From positions 62,001 to 126,000 of the forward strand of contig NZ_VAJM01000011.1 of NCBI RefSeq assembly GCF_005771675.1: a stretch of 64,000 nucleotides of DNA, written 5' to 3'. The notes under the pieces are model-generated. The model was not told the origin of the DNA, ran no database searches, and saw only the letters and a list, made by a program, of their open reading frames with translations. The stretch is from Hymenobacter jeollabukensis. GTDB lineage: Bacteria; Bacteroidota; Bacteroidia; Cytophagales; Hymenobacteraceae. Both the position numbers and the translations under genes were made by a program. Shown here piece after piece: positions 7,364 to 14,733 of the stretch (position 1 is the stretch's first letter; each line of letters begins with the position of its first letter).

Positions 7364-9556
7364 TTACTGCGCCTGATAGGTCACCACGTATTCGCGGCCG
7401 GGAGCCAACGAAAGCTCGTACAGCCCCCCACCTTTCGCCTCGATTTTGGCGCCTTTCACGCTGGGTTTCGACTTGCTCTTGAAGCGCAACACCCCGGTAC
7501 CGGTGGTGCCTTTCACTTTCAACTCTTTAGGGGTGGCGCGCAGCGTAATGTCGCCCTGGGGCGTAGGTACCGAGCCTTCCATCCACTGCAGGCCGCCGAG
7601 GTTGGGCGTCACTTCGTAGGTGGCGTAGCCGGCCGAGAGGGGTTTGACGCCCAGGTAGTACTTGCCCAGCAGGTAGATCGGGCTGGCGCCCCAGGCGTGG
7701 CAGAGGCTTTTGCCGAAGGGGCGGCCGTACATCGAGAGGTGCTCGGTGCCCTTCTTGGTGGGGTCGTATTCTTCCCAGAAGGCGGTGGCGCCCTCATTCA
7801 GCATCCCGCCCCAGTAGGCCTTCATTTCCTTGAGCACGTAGGGCTGCTCGCCGAGGGCGCAGAGGGCTTCCAGCTCGTAGAAGCGCATGTAGGGCGTGGT
7901 GATTTTGGGCACCTGCGGGTTCAGCAGCACCGACTGCTTCACCTGCTGCTGCTGCGCGGGCGAGAGGTAGCCGAAGAAGATGCTGAACATGTTGGCGTAG
8001 CGCGTCACGTTCTCCGTCGGCTGCCCGCCGATGCGGCTGTGGACCAGCGCGCCCTTCGCGGGGTTCCAGTAGGTAGCAAAGATTTTGGCTTTCAGCTCAG
8101 CGGCCAGCTGCTGGTACTTCCGGGCGCCGTCCTGGTCATTTACCAGGTTGGCGCACAGGGCCATGCTTTCCAGGCTGCGGCACAGCAGCAGCTGCTCGAA
8201 GCTGACCTCGCCCTTCTTGCTGAGCCCGTCGGCCCAGTCGATAAACACCCAGTCGCCGGCCAGGCCTTCCATGTAGCCGTCCTGGTTGCGCCGGCTCAGG
8301 CAGTAGTCCATCAGGCTCTGCATGCGCGGGTAGAGCTGCTGCACCACGGTTTTGTCGCCTGAGTACTGGTAGGCGTCGTAGATGCCGATAAACCAGTAGA
8401 AGGTGTAGTCCATGATGGTATTCACGTGGCTGGTCACCGGGTCTTTGCCGCGCAGGGCGAAGGTGGTCCGGTTCACCGTCGGCGTGTCGAAGTACAGGTA
8501 GTAGTTCATCAGGTAGCTCTGGTAGGCGTCGCCCGACCACACCCACCTGTCCCGCTTGATGCCGTCGATGAAAAACTCCCGGCTCGTCAGCTGCATGGTG
8601 TAGGCGGCCACGTCCCAGATCTTGTTGAGCTGCTCATCCGAGCACCGGAACCGCCCCCGCACCGTCAGCGGCGCGTACTCGTAGAGCATCGACACCGAAT
8701 CCAGGGTCACGCCCTTATCCGGCCGGATGTTCACGAAGCGGAAGGCCTTGGTCAGCGACGTGAGCTTGTCGGCCTTCTGCGGCTGGTTCACTTCCAGGCG
8801 CTCCAGCGTCTCGCAGCCCTCCACGCTCAGCGCCTCCTCCTTCGACTCGCCGAAGTACAGCGTAGTCGGGCCCTGCCCCTGCAGCCCGTGCAGGCGCACG
8901 TAGCCGAAGGTTTCGCGGCCGAAATCCACCAGCATACTGCCGTCGGCATTGCGCGTGACCTGGGCGGCCCGCCGCGGCTCGGTCTTCAGCTTAAAGGCCG
9001 AAGGCACGGCCTGCGCATCGTTGAAGTTCCAGCTGCCGGCCGTCAGCCAGGTGGTGCCCGACTGGTCCGACACCTTGCCCGAGGCGTCAATCCACTCCTT
9101 GTCCTCGTAGGTCACCAGCCACTTGCCGTCGGTGCCGATGGTTTTGCCCCGCACGAACACCGCCGGTACGTGCTGCTGGTTGTACACTTTGATGTTGAGC
9201 CGGTGCTTGCCTGCGGGCACCGTCAGGCGCGTGGGGTAGCCGGTTATCAGCTTGCCATCGAGCTTGACGTTGTACTGGCCCTCGGCGCGCAGCTCCACCT
9301 GCTCGGCCTCTTTCAGGTCGAAGTCCTGGTGGAAGTCGATGAGCGGGTAGTGGCTGTCGAGGCGCCAGAAGGGCGGGAAGAAGGAGCCGCGCTCGGTGCG
9401 GCGGTTTTGCATCTGGTTGCTGAGCCAGATTTCGTAGTCGCCGGGGTACCAGATCCAGGTGGCCTTGCTGGCCTGCTGGGCCTGGGTGGTTTCGGCGGCA
9501 AACAGCGTGAGGAGCGCGGCGGCAGTGGTGAAGCGTTTCAGGGTAGCGTGGGGCAT
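7364..9556 (-). CDS. GH78-type alpha-L-rhamnosidase
   Basis: 730 residues with signal peptide MPHATLKRFTTAAALLTLFA...TTQAQ. An N-terminal jelly-roll region (ATWIWYPGDYEIWL) precedes an (alpha/alpha)6 barrel beginning near residue 300. The block SREFFIDGIKRDRWVWSGDA (residues 325-344) holds the acidic cluster D331/D336/D343 expected in GH78, and a C-terminal beta domain ends the protein. The enzyme should release terminal alpha-L-rhamnose in the periplasm or at the surface. The active-site block differs clearly from the second GH78 in the window (DCPQRNER type), so the two probably cut different linkages (inference). It is followed after one base by the mutarotase-like gene and preceded by a palindromic repeat. 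Confidence 0.88.
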   Translation of the reverse strand: MPHATLKRFTTAAALLTLFAAETTQAQQASKATWIWYPGDYEIWLSNQMQNRRTERGSFFPPFWRLDSHYPLIDFHQDFDLKEAEQVELRAEGQYNVKLDGKLITGYPTRLTVPAGKHRLNIKVYNQQHVPAVFVRGKTIGTDGKWLVTYEDKEWIDASGKVSDQSGTTWLTAGSWNFNDAQAVPSAFKLKTEPRRAAQVTRNADGSMLVDFGRETFGYVRLHGLQGQGPTTLYFGESKEEALSVEGCETLERLEVNQPQKADKLTSLTKAFRFVNIRPDKGVTLDSVSMLYEYAPLTVRGRFRCSDEQLNKIWDVAAYTMQLTSREFFIDGIKRDRWVWSGDAYQSYLMNYYLYFDTPTVNRTTFALRGKDPVTSHVNTIMDYTFYWFIGIYDAYQYSGDKTVVQQLYPRMQSLMDYCLSRRNQDGYMEGLAGDWVFIDWADGLSKKGEVSFEQLLLCRSLESMALCANLVNDQDGARKYQQLAAELKAKIFATYWNPAKGALVHSRIGGQPTENVTRYANMFSIFFGYLSPAQQQQVKQSVLLNPQVPKITTPYMRFYELEALCALGEQPYVLKEMKAYWGGMLNEGATAFWEEYDPTKKGTEHLSMYGRPFGKSLCHAWGASPIYLLGKYYLGVKPLSAGYATYEVTPNLGGLQWMEGSVPTPQGDITLRATPKELKVKGTTGTGVLRFKSKSKPSVKGAKIEAKGGGLYELSLAPGREYVVTYQAQ

Positions 9557-9584
9557 CCGGGGAGGTTGATGGCTGCAAATCAGG

Positions 9585-9703
9585 GCGTCATTCCGAGCTT
9601 GTCGAAGAATCTCGCGTGCTGACGTTGGGTACTATTGTTCTCGTTGGGGTTGCTCTCGGAAGTCAGCACGCGAGATGTCTCGACAAGCTCGACATGACGT
9701 TCT
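9585..9703. repeat. Palindromic repeat family A, copy 2
   Basis: Left arm GCGTCATTCCGAGCTTGTCG and on to TCTCGCGTGCTGACG; right arm CAGCACGCGAGATGTCTCGA to ATGACGTTCT. The centre (TACTATTGTTCTCGTTG) resembles that of the copy at 25294-25415, so the whole unit is conserved and not only the arms. It occupies nearly the entire gap between two genes. Confidence 0.9.
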
Positions 9704-9707
9704 TTTA

Positions 9708-11618
9708 CTACTGACTCTTGCCGGTTTTCTGTCCGGCCTTCGGCGCCGCGCCGCGCAGGTCGCGGAACGCGGCTTCCAGCCCGGCGGCCTGCTTGATGGC
9801 GTCGGCCACCATCGGGCCGTTGTTTTTCCAGACGTTGTTCGGGCCGTTGGCATTGGCCAGGAATTTCTCGGCCGGGCACCAGTTGTCCTGCACCGTAATG
9901 CCGGAGGAGCCTTCGTCGAGGTAGAGGTAAAACCAGTGCTCCGGGTCGTGCACGTAGGCGGCGCGGCCGATTTCGTCGATGCGGTTTTCGCTGATGACGG
10001 TGCCGGGCTGGGCCGAAAGGGTGTACACACCGGCCACGTCGTAGGTGTGCTGGGCGTAGTGGTGGATGTAGTTACGGGTCACCCGGTTGCCCTGCATGGC
10101 GTTGGCCGATTTGGTCCAGCCCCAGCCCAGGCTGATGCCGGTGTAGGGCACCTGGCTGATTTCGTTGTGGCGGATAATGGTCTGGCGCACGTAGCCGGCG
10201 GCAATGCCCACCGCGCCCCAGTCCTCGTTGCCGCAGTCGGTCAGCAGGTTGTTTTCCACCAACTCGCCCGTGCAGATTTCCCGCTCGTCCTTGGGCAGGT
10301 AAGGCAGGTGGGTTTCGATGCCGGGGTCGGAGAACTTGCCCAGCTGCAGCCCGTTCACGGCCACGTCGCGGAACACGCAGCCGACGATGGCATCGTCGTG
10401 GGTGCCCTGCTGGTAGTCGAGGCCAGAGGCGCCCAGGTGCTCGAAGCGGCAGCGCTCAAAGCGGGTGTGGTCGGCGCCGCTGAGCTGCACCGCGCCGGGC
10501 GGGCGGCCGATCCAGGCCTGGTTTTCGAGGCCGGCCTTGTCGGGCGTGCCGGGCTTGACCAGGGAGTAGCCGTCGAGCAGGTACATGCCGGCTTGCAGGG
10601 GTACGTGGCCCTGCTCGGAGGGGCGCAGCCAGGTGGTGTAGGCGAAGGTCAGGCCCTTGAACTGCACGTGGCTCACCGGCGCGTCGAGGGAGCCGGCCAC
10701 CTGCACCAGCGTCTCCAGCGCGGGCACCACGGCTTGGGCCGTGCTCATGGTTTCGCCGGGGCGGGGCCAGTAGAGCACCTGCCGCCGGGCCTGGTCGTAG
10801 TACCACTCGCCGGGCTCATCGAGCAGCTCCGGGGCGTTGGCGATGTAAAAGGCCGAGCTGCCGTTTTTGCCGTTGATGATAGGCCGGGGCCAGGGGTGCT
10901 CAAACTGCACCCGGCTTTCGGGCTCGTGGAAAGTAACGCGGGCTTCCTTACCCTGCACGGTCACCGATTTCACGCGCAGCACGTTCACGGCCCACATCTG
11001 GTGCAGCACCATTTCCAGCTGCCCGGCCCGCGTCACGCCGTTGAGGGCGGCGGCCGGAATCCAGGCTTCGCGCTTGTCGGTGTCCCAGCGCAGCAGGCGG
11101 GGCAGGTTGTCGTCGGTGGCGGTGCGGGCGCGCTGGGCCTTGCGGCCGTTCACCCACAGCTGCCGGAAGTCGAAGCTGCGGCCGGCCAGCAGGGGCGCAT
11201 CGGCCACCCACACCTGGCCCTGGGCAGCTTTCGGCAAACCCGTTACGGCACCTGCCGCCTTTTTCCAGCCCGTTACCGATACGCCGCCGCTAAGTACCGG
11301 CTGCTCCCCGGGCGCGGCTTCGATGATGGTCGGGCTCGTGGCGGTGCCGGCATCCTCGGGCCGGAACAGCCAGGGCTCCTGCAAGCGGTACTCGCCGCCT
11401 TTCACCCAGATATGGATGCCGTTCGTCACCGAGGCATCGTGCAGGCGGCGCAGGTCGCGGGCCTGGCGCAGGGCCATGTTCAGGGTCGCCAAGGGCTGGG
11501 CGGCGGTGCCGGGGTTGCGGTCGGAGCCGGTGGGCGCCACCCAGATATCGGCGGCAGCGGCTGGCAAAGTCAGCGCACTGAGCAGCAGGAGCAGACTGGC
11601 AGAAATCGAGCGGGTCAT
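9708..11618 (-). CDS. Exported right-handed beta-helix protein, possibly GH141-like
   Basis: 636 residues from MTRSISASLLLLLSALTLPA, a typical signal peptide. The frame is open upstream to 11732 but that part is a palindromic repeat, so I reject the longer form. The mature N-terminus DIWVAPTGSDRNPGTAAQPL is the common entry to parallel beta-helix carbohydrate enzymes, and the C-terminal half shows many Asn-rich turns (VENNLLTDCGNEDWGAVGI, IIRHNEISQVPYTG). Such folds include pectate lyases, GH28 and GH141. GH141 contains an alpha-L-fucosidase acting on rhamnogalacturonan II, which would fit this locus, but family membership is not proven from motifs alone. The protein lies between an esterase and a GH78 gene, all in one direction. 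Confidence 0.75.
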   Translation of the reverse strand: MTRSISASLLLLLSALTLPAAAADIWVAPTGSDRNPGTAAQPLATLNMALRQARDLRRLHDASVTNGIHIWVKGGEYRLQEPWLFRPEDAGTATSPTIIEAAPGEQPVLSGGVSVTGWKKAAGAVTGLPKAAQGQVWVADAPLLAGRSFDFRQLWVNGRKAQRARTATDDNLPRLLRWDTDKREAWIPAAALNGVTRAGQLEMVLHQMWAVNVLRVKSVTVQGKEARVTFHEPESRVQFEHPWPRPIINGKNGSSAFYIANAPELLDEPGEWYYDQARRQVLYWPRPGETMSTAQAVVPALETLVQVAGSLDAPVSHVQFKGLTFAYTTWLRPSEQGHVPLQAGMYLLDGYSLVKPGTPDKAGLENQAWIGRPPGAVQLSGADHTRFERCRFEHLGASGLDYQQGTHDDAIVGCVFRDVAVNGLQLGKFSDPGIETHLPYLPKDEREICTGELVENNLLTDCGNEDWGAVGIAAGYVRQTIIRHNEISQVPYTGISLGWGWTKSANAMQGNRVTRNYIHHYAQHTYDVAGVYTLSAQPGTVISENRIDEIGRAAYVHDPEHWFYLYLDEGSSGITVQDNWCPAEKFLANANGPNNVWKNNGPMVADAIKQAAGLEAAFRDLRGAAPKAGQKTGKSQ

Positions 11619-11628
11619 TTGCGAGGGA

Positions 11629-11774
11629 TGTAGCGCTGAGCGGTGCTCGGCGCTGGCGCCGAAGGCGACAATGTGGTTCTGGGTTATTCGGGCAAAGCCT
11701 GTGCAAGCGAAACAAACGGCCCGGTTCCGCATCGGCGCGTGCCGCGCCGGCGCCGAGCACCGCTCAGCGCTACA
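11629..11774. repeat. Palindromic repeat family D (TGTAGCGCTGA), copy 1
   Basis: Terminal arms begin TGTAGCGCTGAGCGGTGCTC and end in its reverse complement up to TCAGCGCTACA at 11774, about 25 bp. The inner part includes CGGTTCCGCATCGGCG, shared with the copy at 30188-30325. It fills the gap between the beta-helix gene and the esterase gene. Confidence 0.9.
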
Positions 11775-11785
11775 CGCGGGCGGCG

Positions 11786-13186
11786 CTAATGTCCTTGCGC
11801 GGCGGTTTGATTGAACAATGCCTGCAGCGCCTCGAAGCCGTGCAGGGCATTAGCCGGCAGCCCCTCCCCTTTCGGGCCGAACACCAGCTGCTGCTCCTGC
11901 TTTTCCACGGTCACTTTCGATTCGTCCAGCTGGCCCGCCGCGTCCTCGGCCATGCGCAGGCCCAGGTGCTGGGCCATGAACTTGTACATGGCCTGGCGCT
12001 TCGAGGCGCCGTAGTCGTGGCCTTCCTTGGGAAAATGGGCGTTTTGCACCAGTTCGGGCCGGCCGTAGTAGCCGTAGATGGTTTTGAGGTAGGGCATGGC
12101 TACGTCGGGCGTCTGGGCGGTCCAGTCGCCGCCGTCGGTAATGGCCAGCATCGGGCGCGGGGCGGCTATGGCGGCCAGCTCGGCGTTGTTGGTGCCGCCC
12201 CCGCAGAGGTGCACCGGCATGCCGCTTTCGCAGGGGCAGCCCCCGCTGTGGTAGGTGGAGAGCATCACCACCGGCACGCTGACTTTGATGCGGTCATCGA
12301 GGGCGGTCAGCAGCATGGTCTGGCTGCCGCCGCCCGAGCCGCCGGTTACGGCCACGCGGTCCTTATCGGCATTTTTCTGGGCCAGCAAGAAGTCCAGGGC
12401 CCGCAGGCCGTTCAGCGCCTGCACCGTCATAGCCAGGCTGCGGCGGTGGTCTTCGGGCTTAAACTGCAGGGTCGATTCGCCCCAGGCAAACAGGTCGTAG
12501 CTGTAGACCATGGCGCCCATGCGGGCCAGCGTGGCGCAGCGCTTCTGCGCGTCGGCCCGGTAGCGCCCGTCTCCGAAGTGGCCGTCGGGGCTGATGATGA
12601 TCGGGATTTTACCCTTCGGCTTCAAGGGCCGGTACAACGAGCCGGTGACGTACACGCCCGGCAGCGTCTCCAGGGCCACGTTCTCCACCGAATACCCGTC
12701 GTACACCCGCTTGTTGGTCACGATGGGCTTGCTGGTGGGCCTGGCCGGCATCGGCGCCAGCCGCAGGGCCGACCACATGCAGCTGCGCAGCTCGGCCCGG
12801 CGCTGCTCCCAGCTGGCCTGGTCGTGGTAGCGGGCGGCCAGCTCTTTGAGCTGCGCGGCGCCTTCCTCCGGCGTTTTCAGGTGGTACTGGTAGGTCTTGA
12901 TTTTGTAGGTCTTGTCGCCGGTTTTGGCGGCCTGGTAATCCAGGGGGCCCAGCACGTTGCGCAGTGTTTCGTCCACGTCAGGGCGGAAGCGCCACTGGGC
13001 GTAGGTCACGTACTTGTCCTTCACCATCGCCGCGTCGGGCCGGATTTTCACCCCGTAGCGCTGCTGAATCTCGTCCAGCACCTGCTGCAGCGGCTCGCGG
13101 TACTGCTCGTCGGCGGTCTGGGCCCGGGCGGCGCTGCCGGCGGTCAGCAGCAGACCGGCGGTGAGAAGGCAGAGTTTCTTGAACAT
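11786..13186 (-). CDS. Exported alpha/beta-hydrolase (acetyl-xylan-esterase-like) with STN-like N-terminal domain
   Basis: 466 residues with signal peptide MFKKLCLLTAGLLLTAGSAA. Residues 165 to the end form an alpha/beta-hydrolase: VAVTGGSGGGSQTMLL (nucleophile Ser 284), ITDGGDWT (Asp near 354) and PKEGHDYG (His 390). This resembles acetyl-xylan-esterase and dienelactone-type carbohydrate esterases that deacylate plant polysaccharides. Residues about 30-97 (LQQVLDEIQQRYGVKIRPDA through DETLRNVLGPLDY to KTYKIK) look like an STN/secretin-N module, normally found at the front of TonB-dependent receptors or anti-sigma systems. That fusion is unusual for an esterase. The STN assignment rests on pattern similarity only. 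Gene neighbours are transcribed in the same direction and separated by palindromic repeats. Confidence 0.78.
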   Translation of the reverse strand: MFKKLCLLTAGLLLTAGSAARAQTADEQYREPLQQVLDEIQQRYGVKIRPDAAMVKDKYVTYAQWRFRPDVDETLRNVLGPLDYQAAKTGDKTYKIKTYQYHLKTPEEGAAQLKELAARYHDQASWEQRRAELRSCMWSALRLAPMPARPTSKPIVTNKRVYDGYSVENVALETLPGVYVTGSLYRPLKPKGKIPIIISPDGHFGDGRYRADAQKRCATLARMGAMVYSYDLFAWGESTLQFKPEDHRRSLAMTVQALNGLRALDFLLAQKNADKDRVAVTGGSGGGSQTMLLTALDDRIKVSVPVVMLSTYHSGGCPCESGMPVHLCGGGTNNAELAAIAAPRPMLAITDGGDWTAQTPDVAMPYLKTIYGYYGRPELVQNAHFPKEGHDYGASKRQAMYKFMAQHLGLRMAEDAAGQLDESKVTVEKQEQQLVFGPKGEGLPANALHGFEALQALFNQTAAQGH

Positions 13187-13210
13187 GGGTGGGAAATGCG
13201 AAGCTTTTGG

Positions 13211-13320
13211 GCGTCATGTCGAGCTTGTCGAGACATCTCGCTCGATAGTAATTCCAAGCGTTGAGGTTACTGTCGGAAGTCAGCACGCGAGATGTCTCGA
13301 CCTTGCTCGACATGATGTTC
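13211..13320. repeat. Palindromic repeat family A, copy 3
   Basis: Left arm GCGTCATGTCGAGCTTGTCG; right arm GTCAGCACGCGAGATGTCTC ending CTCGACATGATGTTC. The left arm is truncated after ACATCTCGC and the right arm has CTTG where others have AAG, so the palindrome is less perfect than copy 4. Confidence 0.88.
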
Positions 13321-13332
13321 TGATAAGCAGAA

Positions 13333-14496
13333 TCAGTCCTTGGTGATTTCCGCCGTGCCCGTCGGGGCGGTGTAGCCCTTCAGCGCCGGCCATTGGCCGT
13401 TTTCAATCTTCACCAGCTTCAGCTTTTTCAGGTCGATGACGGCGTGCTTGATGCTCTTGCGGCGCCAGGTGTACACGAAATGCACCTTGCCGTCCTTGGT
13501 CTGAATCACCGAGGGGTACGAGTACTGGCTGATGGGCGAGTCTTCCAGGATGGCCGCCGCGTACCACTCCTTGCCGTCCTTGGACACAGCCACGTTCAGC
13601 GGGGTGCGCGGGCCCTTCGCCAGCGTACCGGGCGGCAGCACGTGGTTGTATACCAGCAGCTGACGCCCGTCCTGAAGGGTCACCGCGTCGGTGCCGGAGT
13701 TGTTGTTGGGCAGCGAAGTCTTGGCCAGCGGCGTCCACGTCTTACCCTGGTCCGAGGACCACGACTCCAGCAGGGCCCGGTCGCGGCTGCGGCAGAGCAG
13801 CTGCAGGCGGCCGTCCTGGTGCGTCAGGATGCTGGGCTGAATGGCGCCCTGGGTCGCGCCGTTCTCAATCGGCCCGATCATCGTCCAGTTCCTGCCGAAG
13901 TCGGTGGTGGCTTCCAGGTGCACGCGCCAGCCGCCGCTGCCCTCGGTGCTGGTCGGGCTGAGCAGGGTGCCGTTCGAGAGCAGCACCGGCTTGTTTTTCA
14001 CCGGCCCGATGCAGCCCTCCGGCAGCGCCTCGGCCGCCGACCAGGTCCGGCCGTTGTCTTTCGAGCGGCGCATCCAGCCTTTCCAGTCCGAAGGCTTCGG
14101 CCCGATCTTGTAGAACAGCAGCAGCTCACCGCCGGGCACCTGAAACAGCACCGGGTTCCAGGTCGGGTAACGCAGCGTTTCATTGACGATGCCATTAGCC
14201 ACTTCCACCGGGGCGGTCCACCGGCCGTTTTCCTGCCGGCTCACCCAGATGCCCACGTCGGGGTTCCGCTCCTTGGTGCCCCCGAACCACGAAGCCACGA
14301 GGCCCGCGGGCGTCTCGGCAATGGTGGCGGCGTGGCTTTCCGGGAAGGGCATCTTCTCCAGGATGAATTCGTCGACAATGACGGCGCGCTGCCAGGGGTT
14401 CTTCGGGGCGGTTTTCGCCGGGTTCTGGGCGACGGAGCAGCCCGCGGTGAGCAGGCCAAAGAGTAGTATGGGCAGGGTTTTATTCATGTTCATCAT
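13333..14496 (-). CDS. Sialidase-fold (BNR repeat) lipoprotein
   Basis: 387 residues. MNKTLPILLFGLLTAGCS is a lipoprotein signal with a lipobox ending at Cys, so it is probably anchored in the outer membrane. The body is a six-bladed propeller of the neuraminidase-like type: FPESHAATIAETPAGLVASW opens blade 1, and Asp boxes such as SKDNGRTWSA and SSDQGKTWTP repeat. The family covers exo-sialidases and hydrolases for other sugars; in rhamnogalacturonan II degradation a sialidase-family enzyme attacks keto-deoxy sugar acids, which would fit here (inference). Start codons at 14496, 14493 and 14487 are all possible. A divergent palindromic element precedes it. Confidence 0.8.
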   Translation of the reverse strand: MMNMNKTLPILLFGLLTAGCSVAQNPAKTAPKNPWQRAVIVDEFILEKMPFPESHAATIAETPAGLVASWFGGTKERNPDVGIWVSRQENGRWTAPVEVANGIVNETLRYPTWNPVLFQVPGGELLLFYKIGPKPSDWKGWMRRSKDNGRTWSAAEALPEGCIGPVKNKPVLLSNGTLLSPTSTEGSGGWRVHLEATTDFGRNWTMIGPIENGATQGAIQPSILTHQDGRLQLLCRSRDRALLESWSSDQGKTWTPLAKTSLPNNNSGTDAVTLQDGRQLLVYNHVLPPGTLAKGPRTPLNVAVSKDGKEWYAAAILEDSPISQYSYPSVIQTKDGKVHFVYTWRRKSIKHAVIDLKKLKLVKIENGQWPALKGYTAPTGTAEITKD

Positions 14497-14501
14497 TTAG
14501 G

Positions 14502-14713
14502 TCGTCATGCTCATCTGGCGTCCGCTTGTCGAACCAGAGGTCGGCGCAGCCAAGCATCTCTACCGCTTCGTTTGGGCCCTATCGATAGCCCAGGGTTTAA
14601 ACCCTGGGCTAATGAGGCGTTACCGTCGATTGGCTTAGCTCAGCATGACCTTCATTCTAGTGCTGTTCACGCGAAGCGGTAGAGATGCTTCGACTGCGCT
14701 CAGTATGACACTC
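14502..14713. repeat. Nested palindromic element, diverged member of family A
   Basis: Outer ends are GTCATGCTCA and TCAGTATGAC. A 19-bp perfect inner pair AAGCATCTCTACCGCTTCG (14552-14570) and its complement (14672-14690) encloses a perfect 24-bp palindrome centred on GGGTTTAAACCC (14587-14610). The element fills the 237-bp gap between the second GH78 gene and the sialidase-fold gene. Confidence 0.8.
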
Positions 14714-14733
14714 TGTTGTTGGTCGTTCAGGTT

